Shown here in pieces: positions 58,401 through 64,000 of a stretch of 64,000 nt of DNA (position 1 is its first letter; the number at the start of each line of letters is the position of its first letter). Position numbers and translations under genes: made by a program. The stretch is from the NCBI RefSeq assembly GCF_921293095.1, contig NC_060252.1, forward strand, positions 3,224,001 to 3,288,000, given 5' to 3'. The stretch is from Ischnura elegans. Lineage: Eukaryota; Arthropoda; Insecta; Odonata; Coenagrionidae. The notes beneath the pieces were generated by a model. It was not told the origin of the DNA, did no database searches, and saw nothing but the letters and a program-made list of their open reading frames with translations.

Positions 58401-59232
58401 TAATATTTGCGATAAAGATGAATAGACGTCTGTTCATAGAATCAATTTCTGCAGCTGTACTGCGGAATGTATTAAATAGGACGGACATAAGACTCTCATA
58501 ATGACAAACATATATGTCTATTAAGCTACTACGAATAGAGCAGAAGATGACATTAGAAATTAGCATTCAGGGAAAAAGAGATTACTCACAGGCATATTAT
58601 GAAAATCAGCAAACTTCTGCGCGACAGAAGTTAACACAGCCTGAGTTTCACTGCAATCGCTTTTATTTCCAACAAGAATTCTGGGTATATCACGAGTAAG
58701 GTTGTGGCGGTTACACTCTTCTATCCAATGACTTAACGCCTGAAATATTTTTACGTCATTAGAATTCACATAAACACAATAAATATTAGTCACCTAGCAC
58801 GACAGAACTCACCTGAAAAGAGGAAAATTTGGTCACATCATAAACGAAAACTACAGCATGAACGTTACGGTAATAATGAGCTACCATGGATTTTCGGAAT
58901 CGTTCTTGACCTGCAGTGTCCCACAGCTGTAACTAAAGAGCATACTTGTTAGTGAAGAAGATGTTCTGAATCACTACACTGTTAATGACAAGACTATACA
59001 CCTTTATTTCTTCGTCGTCAACAATAACAGTTTTCTCCCTGAAATCCAAACCTATGGTAGACTCTGGTTGTGAGAGATATTTGCTTTCACAAAACCTGTA
59101 CGTCAAACAAGTTTTGCCTACATTAGAATCTCCCAGCACAATTATTTTGAATACTCTCTTGTTATGGGAATAAGAGCCGCGCTGATGACTTTGCTTTACT
59201 TCCTGAACAGCTTTTGCAGGGCTGTCCACCAT
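40287..59232 (-). CDS. Rab33: Rab33-type small GTPase, complete in four coding exons
   Basis: Joined exons 59002-59232, 58813-58932, 58590-58739 and 40287-40490 encode 234 residues. All GTP-binding motifs are present: P-loop GDSNVGKT (residues 34-41), switch I TIGLDF, switch [15 protein letters not shown] (family NKxD), and ETSAK. The switch I/II sequences, WIEECNRH and [16 protein letters not shown] fit Rab33 rather than other Rabs. The C-terminus CYC is a CxC double geranylgeranylation motif. Known Rab33 proteins act at the Golgi and with Atg16L in autophagy; that role is inferred here. Introns 1 and 2 are 69 and 73 bp, intron 3 about 18.1 kb and filled with repeats. It is divergent from Naa15. 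Confidence 0.9.
40491..42900. other. Rab33 intron 3, distal part: no gene recognised
   Basis: Mostly AT-rich. At 42230-42380 a short motif recurs (AGTCGTCTCGTCTGAAAG and AGTCGATTCGTCAGAAAG, about 60 bp apart) in a more G+C-rich patch. No domain or complete terminal repeats were recognised. Confidence 0.4.
43052..43450 (+). pseudogene. CGGBP1/hAT-like zinc-finger protein remnant
   Basis: From [15 protein letters not shown] (then a stop) the plus strand continues as [36 protein letters not shown], and, after a frameshift, [16 protein letters not shown]. Order and spacing resemble CGG-binding protein 1-like proteins of hAT origin (finger with SxHxxSxxHK, then a short C-terminal helix region). 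The first finger cysteines are blurred by a frame break. The 3' side runs into the dispersed repeat also seen at 2-230. Confidence 0.5.
43470..43680. repeat. Dispersed repeat, copy 2
   Basis: Matches 2-230 in the same orientation with few differences, and stops at CACATGGTTTTAAA, where the two copies diverge. It follows the CGGBP1/hAT-like remnant, suggesting it is the 3' end of that element. Confidence 0.75.
43690..45380. other. Rab33 intron 3: no gene recognised; G+C-rich patch 44470-44910
   Basis: Segment 44470-44910 is much richer in G+C and CpG than the rest of the intron and contains overlapping ORFs on both strands without motifs. It may be a fragment of a repeat or a CpG-rich regulatory element. 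The rest is AT-rich. Confidence 0.35.
45385..45650. repeat. Tandem pair of ~150-bp units in Rab33 intron 3
   Basis: Two units share ACGTTTCACACGAACAAGCG / TCGTTCCACACAAACAAACG, CGTACTAA, CGATCCTCCATATTCGGCC and ATGACACCTAAYTTAGTGCT. They start near 45385 and 45540 and lie just outside the provirus left end. Confidence 0.7.
45969..46376 (+). repeat. 5' LTR of the provirus
   Basis: Begins TGTTGC and ends GCGACA (TG...CA). Left flank is CCTC. An AATAAA polyadenylation signal is at about 46233. Matches the 3' LTR at 53074-53478. Confidence 0.92.
46377..46749 (+). promoter_or_regulatory. Provirus leader: candidate primer-binding site, 60-bp duplication, splice donor
   Basis: TGGTGTTAGGTGTG at 46384, eight bases after the LTR, is a candidate primer-binding site (starts TGG); the tRNA was not identified. 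A perfect 60-bp tandem duplication covers 46436-46495 and 46496-46555. GTAAGT at 46676-46681, 69 bases before the gag-pol ATG, is a strong splice-donor match and could produce the env mRNA. Confidence 0.6.
46750..50892 (+). CDS. Gag-Pol polyprotein of the errantivirus-like provirus, single open frame
   Basis: 1380 residues without interruption. Gag region to about residue 265, with two CCHC knuckles ([14 protein letters not shown] at 214-227; [14 protein letters not shown] at 248-261). Protease LIDTGAD (331-337). RT with [12 protein letters not shown] and YLDD (about 765-768). RNase H with [10 protein letters not shown]. Integrase with an H-H-C-C zinc region (from about 1058: [10 protein letters not shown], then CESCQ) and D-D-E residues in [14 protein letters not shown] and GALERSH. 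Gag and Pol share one frame, unlike classical gypsy where a frameshift joins them. An 18-residue segment ([13 protein letters not shown]...) is duplicated in tandem at 48283-48336 and 48337-48390, between protease and RT. Confidence 0.93.
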   Translation: MSVTTMTSSEGLDSRGTFCSISEAIKIVNKPFDGNKKELREFLENVDVVFELVNPIDHDKLLKFVKARITGDARSKILVRDHAHTWPQVRAILEENYATRRTLDYYACAMFNSKQGPTESIASWGNRIDSMQTELREAARRVSQEEEIAGALALVNHLAKACFVQGLANERIQTIVRSKGEVILLPAAVEVALEEESAILSLKERGNMKGYFKCGNCGKPGHSAQKCYLKGKVNMKEKEIKKVESVKCFNCGRLGHFSRDCRRPRAKSSENGSPQPRQIMDDNSRSLNGKGDKSFRLSEVRKLSKGPSRCDVADTITFQSRESKRGILRLLIDTGADVSIIKMESLKGETRCWPEDYLLLRGITDKPIKTKGKAAILLEAKGKEMQHGFHLIEGADVRLEVDGILGRDFLNDLGAVIYCTQKRVYMRGLLMDFDSKESMEDVTKEIRKISIPSRSEVRVKIPTASTGVGVINKKEIKEGVFLASALTEGKMGECIGSILNISDEEQEVEISPVELESVDTDMKEIQCNVPVELESVDTDMKEIQCNVENNLSRKEVLRSCLRQEHLCDLEKRVITELCEEFADLFYLPGDKLSHTKTLSHEIPTPNLRGAINTRPYRLPESQKEEVKRQMEKMLEEGIIAPSKSAWNSPILVIPKKADVTGDKKWRIVVDFRKLNEESVGDAYPLPNITDILDQLGKARYFSTLDLASGFYQIPLDRKDQFKTAFSALGAHYEFQRVPMGLKGAPSTFQRLMNTVLSGLQGLHCYVYLDDIVVHGDSLVTHNQRLREVFQRLREHNLKLQPEKCEFLRKEVNYLGHVISETGVKPNPSTVEKVKNFPRPDKVKRLKEFLGLAGYYRRFIPGFGLIAKPLHDLLKKDAEYEWKDEQEDAFKKLKNLLITEPVLQYPDFSRPFILTTDASNYALGAILSQGIIGQDPPVAYASRTLGKAEVNYSATEKEMLAIVWGVKYFRPYLYGKRFTVVTDHKPLTWVFNVKDPSSRLMKWRIKLAEYDFDVVYKKGSENANADALSRIYSLDAEEKTDGVANPCEERKREILKQYHDSPLGGHTGMKKDIEEYIQRCESCQKNKITRRKTKMPLEITTTPECVFEKCSLDIVGPLPVTDDGSRYLLTFQDELSKFTEAIPVKEQDATTVARAFVDNIILKYGVPQTILTDQGTNFLSEIFSNTCRLLGIKKLKTSAYHPESNGALERSHRTLIEFLRHFISDDQTNWTEWVKYAIFVYNTTPHCATGFSPHELMFGRKANLPGILQKDPSVPSYTYDDYVKELRDRMQSSHMRAREVLLKAKQRSKEIYDRTTHLEIFKVGDRVLLHDEAVRRGRSKKLSSQWIGPYDVTGVDGVNVTIRRRRGSEVKVHANRLKIFF
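48283..48390 (+). repeat. In-frame 54-bp tandem duplication inside gag-pol
   Basis: Two identical 54-bp units (48283-48336, 48337-48390) encode an 18-residue repeat in the linker between protease and reverse transcriptase. Identity of the copies means a recent event; the frame is kept. Confidence 0.9.
50893..50918 (+). promoter_or_regulatory. Candidate splice acceptor for env mRNA
   Basis: A pyrimidine-rich run ending TCTTCCGCAG at 50902 lies between the gag-pol stop (50890-50892) and the env ATG (50919). Together with the donor at 46676 it would remove gag-pol and yield a spliced env transcript, as known for gypsy and related elements. Confidence 0.55.
50919..52919 (+). CDS. Envelope (F-like fusion) protein of the provirus
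   Basis: 666 residues, open throughout. Features: N-terminal hydrophobic signal sequence (about 1-16); a furin-type site RRRR at 122-125 followed by a hydrophobic fusion peptide with [15 protein letters not shown] (126-140); N-glycosylation sites; paired cysteines in the ectodomain; a membrane anchor at about 567-587; a Cys-rich juxtamembrane run and a ~75-residue cytoplasmic tail. The cleavage/fusion block matches baculovirus F-type and errantivirus Env proteins. The start is 26 bp after the gag-pol stop. The protein may be expressed from a spliced mRNA. Confidence 0.9.
   Translation: MGACIFLCLSLATIGKGEDHRIEEYKQSPGLYYDSQGEAEMYSSEWKLVTYVNVTQLEGNLAVVNTYASLTEDFCRKYQNASWIHLTGCRTTFHGLRNDLNRIYKLKDIMEQLTSRSRSPDRRRRGLFNFIGEVSKVLFGTLDDADAWYYTGQIGNLEAENKDLLTIVKKQVTLMKSTISAVNQSLIDVEGNEKILSEGLRRLENYIDKTTGELIDHTKYIILVLSGNEHVQQLSQAIGELSYQYNVVIDTLINAQKGVLQPQIISPEEIMTMFDKHKADIPKDLTLPFPQSVAYRSKLLKMLELDVFLSNHVLGYVISIPLSNLVRFNVYHVIPLPIKINGTSMKFIFIQPEREYLLLDKSGRYVTKLSREDFADCKLVSANARLCKQTCPLRLVHVLDDCETQLLLSASSIPLNCDRRIVSLEKTFWTRLGSREWLFVSPGPEKVTVLCKSDDPYDVTISGTGKLMFNDYCKGYSTGAILQGDINLKYNNSKDDVIPPLSLTFDCCLSEEDLVSFARLKLNLPFSPLIRHLDDLKYASVKVSEVEQLIEKESWDQAHIYEHKKISTFTYVSLILILLVMIYCCCCKCCLKRLIPYSDDRGRRECKDLCIIFKPKIVSKVHTSTEQMHQSPPSDTVNLPLVPLPGSSQQLVSRTGGSNTPQSGKR
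53060..53073 (+). other. Polypurine tract
   Basis: A run of A and G (AAAGGGGGGAGG) sits directly before the 3' LTR start, where plus-strand DNA synthesis is primed in LTR elements. Confidence 0.8.
53074..53478 (+). repeat. 3' LTR of the provirus
   Basis: TGTTGC...GCGACA, followed by CCTC (53479-53482). Compared with the 5' LTR it has about 15 substitutions, mostly transitions, a clustered change around the GGTTTTCC segment, and a 3-bp deletion in ATTCATTTTC. Confidence 0.92.
53483..57430. other. Rab33 intron 3: no gene recognised; TGACGTCA-containing repeats
   Basis: AT-rich sequence. TGACGTCA palindromes at 54168, 55003 and 57175 sit next to CATG/ATGGC-type sequence, similar to the ends of the P-like element at 34359-36877, so fragments of related elements may be present. 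Short ORFs at 54663-55903 show no known domain. Confidence 0.4.
57431..58225 (+). pseudogene. Ty1/copia polyprotein, RT-RNase H end fragment
   Basis: The plus strand reads [31 protein letters not shown] and [14 protein letters not shown], matching the copia block (YxxxVGSLMYLxxxTRPDI..., LKRVLRYLKGT). Then come [19 protein letters not shown] (family STSGYxFxLxGGxxSW) and, after a gap, [12 protein letters not shown] (family xxxDxLTKxL). Several stops and missing segments show decay. It lies in Rab33 intron 3, antisense to the host gene. Confidence 0.75.
58226..58589. other. Proximal end of Rab33 intron 3
   Basis: No recognisable feature apart from the GTGAGT donor of exon 3 on the minus strand at 58584-58589. 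Confidence 0.5.
58590..58739 (-). CDS. Rab33: Rab33 coding exon 3
   Basis: Begins after TTTCAG with [12 protein letters not shown] and ends [10 protein letters not shown] before GTGAGT. It contains the G4 loop GNKSD. 50 residues, phase 0 at both ends. Confidence 0.92.
58813..58932 (-). CDS. Rab33: Rab33 coding exon 2
   Basis: Starts at TTACAGCTGTGG after a CTTTAG acceptor, giving [16 protein letters not shown]; choosing the nearer ACAG would drop two conserved residues. Ends [10 protein letters not shown] before GTGAGT. 40 residues with the switch II region. Confidence 0.92.
59002..59232 (-). CDS. Rab33: Rab33 coding exon 1
   Basis: ATG at 59232. 77 residues: a short variable N-terminus, then [20 protein letters not shown] (P-loop), and [10 protein letters not shown] (switch I), ending DDEEIK before GTGTAT, an acceptable but not optimal donor. 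The frame continues into the intron but loses similarity after EIK. Confidence 0.92.
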
Positions 59233-59547
59233 CTTCTATGGGAGAAACGGAGAAGTATACATAAATTGAGTCAGACATTCATAATTCAAAACACTCAGCA
59301 GCGAATAATCGAGAAAACAATGCACATTTATGCATTTCTAGAGAGTCGACGGTGCCCCGTAACTCGCACGACACCAATCGAAATGTACATAAATAAACAC
59401 TGCAGAGCAGACGTCATTTCCTCCGGTGTAGGCTTCCTATCACGTGACCTTCAACGCCATCTTAGATTATAACCACGAGGTTTTCTTGAAGAAAATATAT
59501 TATTCGCCGGATTATCACATTGCCCCTCAAGTAGTGCAAATTCAAGA
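59233..59547. promoter_or_regulatory. Probable bidirectional promoter between Rab33 and Naa15
   Basis: 315 bp separate the two ATG codons on opposite strands. A cluster near the Naa15 side holds GACGTCA (59410-59416, CRE-like), TTCCTCCGGT (59418-59427, ETS-like), CACGTGAC (59441-59448, E-box) and CGCCATCTT (59455-59463, reverse of the YY1 site AAGATGGCG). Such motifs are common in housekeeping and bidirectional promoters. No TATA box is obvious at a sensible distance. Function is inferred. Confidence 0.65.
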
Positions 59548-61689
<2,142 letters not shown>

Positions 61690-62680
61690 CAGGATTCGTT
61701 CAATAAGCATTTGTACTGGTTTGCTGTAGTCTCAACTATGTGGTGGATGGGGGGTCTGACTTGCAGGCTTCGTAGAGGGATCCCCCACCACTCAGGCACA
61801 CTTAAGTTCAATCGCCTATGGGTATGTGTTGAGAGGCAGCAGGCTGATTTTTTTGTGGTCTCGTTGCACCAGCATGGAGCGCACTGTCGAGCAACACTAC
61901 GCTGTGAAGTTATGCATTTAACTTGGGAAATCTGAGTCTGAGAACCTAGAACTCATCAGCAGGCTTATGGGAATGATTTCTTTAGCCGCGCAAGAGATTT
62001 TGAGTGGCACAAAATGTTTAAGGAAGGCCGGGAGCTCATCGAAGATGAGTACCGCGTCAGACGCCTAATGACCGCTCGAACCGATGCTCAGGTGGACAAA
62101 GTGAAAAACATTTTGGACTCTGACAGGGGTTAAACCATTGCTCTTATCAGTGAGGAGACCGGCCTTTCAGTCGGAATAGTCCACACCATTGCAACAGAGG
62201 ATCTTGTGATGAGGAAAGGGTGCGTGATACCGGTGGGCCATCGCGTAACGCGCATACTATCAGCCATTGCCACGAATTGGAAACTTCACCATGGCAATGT
62301 GCTGTGCCACAGTGCGTTTGTTGTGCGTCAGCTGATAGCAAAATTCGGCGTGGTAACGTAGCTCACCCCCTCCCCATCCCCACGCCCCCCGACAGCCCCA
62401 ACCTTGCTCCACCTGACTTTTTCTGGTTTTTGCGAATAAAAAGGGAGCTGGAAGGATATCAGTTTGACTCCATCGAGGCGGTTCAAGGAATGACGACAAA
62501 GGCTCAGAACAGTATTCCGGAAACCGACTTCCAGGGGTCTTTTGATGAGTGGCAGACGTGCCGAACTAAGTGTATCGATTCAGGAGAAATGTATTTTGAA
62601 TATTATAAATTAATTATTATGATAACTGCAATAAATTTTTATTTTTGGAACCAGTCCTGAAACTTATTGAATAGACCCTG
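61690..62680 (+). mobile_element. mariner element, internally deleted, in Naa15 intron 3
   Basis: The left end CAGGATTCGTTCAATAAG and, reverse-complemented, the right end CAGGGTCTATTCAATAAG are degenerate inverted repeats. Inside, broken frames give the mariner N-terminal domain (EQHYAVKLCI; FEWHKMFKEGRELIED; EETGLSVGIVHTIATEDL) and the C-terminal part (WKLHHGNVLCH with Gly for the catalytic Asp; SAFVVRQLIAKFGVV; NLAPPDFFWF; IEAVQGMTT; DSGEMYFEYY). The segment between EDLVMRKG and WKLHHGN, holding the first catalytic Asp, is missing. TA follows the right end; none is visible at the left. Confidence 0.8.
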
Positions 62681-62805
62681 TAAATACTTGATGAGGTGAT
62701 GACTTTTTTTTAAATGAAACGCACCTGCTGAACCAATTGCTCCATGTAAAATGGCCCGGTGTGATATTAGTATGAGATCCCTAAGAACTCACAGAAGTGC
62801 CCCGT

Positions 62806-63471
62806 TTAGCCTGTTTCAGAATGATAAAGTAGTAGTCTTATTTTTCCTCCAACCAATAAAAATAGTGCATATAGTGCTAATGGTAAGACTACTCTACTTT
62901 CCGAAAGTTTGCTAACTAAAGTTTCTGATTTTGACTCTTTCTTACTACCTTCTTTGTTTACAGCGATGTGTATGATTTGTTGTAGAGTTTTAGTTTCATC
63001 TTCCATGCAAATTATGTCCAGAATAGGCCCAGGAAACAGTCCAGAAATGAGTTTGTCTTCTAAAATGTTATTTAGGTCATTTCCAAATTTACAGTCCATC
63101 GCCTATTGTTTTAAATGCACAAACCACTCCACCACTGACTCAGGTGGATTTTGTTGCATCTTGTGAAACTCAATCCCTTTGCAGTAAACTGATACAAACG
63201 GTGAAAACTTATTTCTCCATATTAAACGTAACTGCTCAGAAGTTTTTGTTGCTGGAGATACTGGATCACATAGGTTACGTACCGTTCTGAAAGCCTCTTC
63301 ACCAATAACCATCAACAACACTGCCACTTTACGCTCCTCCTCTATACCATTGGCTAGAAAATACCTTTCCAAGCGTTCATGATACATATTCTGATCACCT
63401 TTTGCATTGAATTCTGGCATAGTGCTGATATTCCCGAAAACTTTCACACCTCTTCTGACTGGATTATTCAT
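62806..63471 (-). pseudogene. Gypsy-type Gag fragment
   Basis: The minus-strand frame 63103-63471 starts MNNPVRRGVKVFGNI and reads ERLERYFLANGIEEERKVAV, LLMVIGEEAFRTVRNLCDP and ESVVEWFVHLKQ. A frameshift then leads to 62806-63099: MDCKFGNDLNNILEDKLISG and LQQIIHIAVNKEGSKKES. This is the capsid-like Gag pattern (ERLxxYFxxNxI..., VxxFxxxLxxLAxxCxFG, xRDRxVxGI) of Mag/Mdg1-type gypsy elements. No knuckle, protease or LTR is seen. It is unrelated in sequence to the Gag of the provirus. Confidence 0.75.
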
Positions 63472-63617
63472 CTTGGTTCAATGTCCAGGTATAAACTTGA
63501 AACTTCACCTTAGATATTTTAGTTTATCCTTGTCGCCAAATATATTTTAAATCAAGGAATCTAAGTTACTGTAATGGAGAAAACTCCATATTTATTAATT
63601 ACAACTGTGTATAAATA

Positions 63618-64000
63618 CCGTATAAGCGCGTGTAAGAGGCGCACCTTTTTTCCCAGATACTGCAGCCGAAAATGGGGGTGCGCCTCTTACACAAACTTCT
63701 TATCTCCCCCCCTCCCCTTCACCGGTCGCAAATCCAAGGGGAACTGAGTGGCCTTGGTTTTCAGCGTGAGTCAGTCATCTGAAACCCTGGGTCAAAAACA
63801 AGCGGCAGGCAGGGCAGTTTATCCTTTATTGACGTATTTTTAAAATGCTCCTGTTTGAATTAAAAAAAAATTCAAAAAATTCGAAAAGGTGTGTTCATTG
63901 TTGGACTAAATGGTGGATAGAAGAAATCGGAAGTGCTAATAAGAGAAGAGCGCTGAAGGAGCGGTCGAGGGGAAGGAGCCCGCTCCCTTCCCTCCGTATT
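63618..64000. mobile_element. TA-flanked transposon with 5' hairpin end, copy 2 (cut by window edge)
   Basis: TA (63616-63617) then CCGTATAAGCGCGTGTAAGA as in copy 1 (20831). Close match continues for about 230 bp; a stretch corresponding to about 21070-21390 is replaced by a short A-rich segment; then the match resumes (GTGTTCATTGTTGGACTAAA...) to the window end. It lies in Naa15 intron 3. Confidence 0.85.

Overview
This is eukaryotic nuclear DNA, most likely from an arthropod (probably an insect outside the Drosophila lineage). Coding sequence is sparse and interrupted by GT-AG introns. The repeats are piggyBac, hAT, PIF/Harbinger, mariner, pogo/Tigger, Penelope-like, LINE, copia and gypsy elements. 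An errantivirus-type endogenous retrovirus with an F-like env points to insects. No rRNA, tRNA, CRISPR array or prokaryotic operon was seen. Species assignment is inference.

Host genes occupy only the right third. A complete Rab33-type small GTPase gene lies on the minus strand in four coding exons (59002-59232, 58813-58932, 58590-58739, 40287-40490; 234 aa, ending Cys-Tyr-Cys). Its third intron is about 18.1 kb. The first three coding exons of Naa15, the auxiliary subunit of the NatA N-terminal acetyltransferase, lie on the plus strand (59548-59604, 60577-60661, 60739-61001) and continue past the window. The two start codons are head to head, 315 bp apart, with ETS-, E-box-, CRE- and YY1-like motifs between them, so a bidirectional promoter is likely.

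Within Rab33 intron 3 sits a gypsy/errantivirus-like provirus (45969-53478). It has paired LTRs, a 4-bp target duplication, an open single-frame gag-pol (1380 aa) and an open env (666 aa). The same intron carries a copia fragment, a CGGBP1/hAT-like pseudogene and several tandem repeats.

The left 40 kb is a transposon graveyard with strong nesting. From left to right: a candidate inverted-repeat element rich in CCAATATTGG boxes (278-3055); a Penelope-derived foldback (3540-3769); an outer TTAA-flanked piggyBac-like element (4851-11162) holding two further piggyBac copies; a hAT element with an 8-bp TSD (13829-15998) containing a nested hAT MITE; a Penelope copy (17295-18720); a TA-flanked element (20831-22486) with a second copy at the right edge; a Harbinger element (23600-26669) with a Myb/SANT gene and transposase remnant, itself hit by a Penelope fragment; a mariner remnant; a Penelope/LINE junction (29787-32361); and a piggyBac (32780-39863) carrying three nested DNA transposons.

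Most elements are decayed. Intact reading frames remain only in the provirus, part of the LINE, the Penelope endonuclease segment and the two host genes. The most unusual signals are the intact env-bearing provirus with predicted splice sites, hammerhead-ribozyme-like motifs recurring in the Penelope fragments, and multi-level nesting whose target-site duplications can be read to the base.
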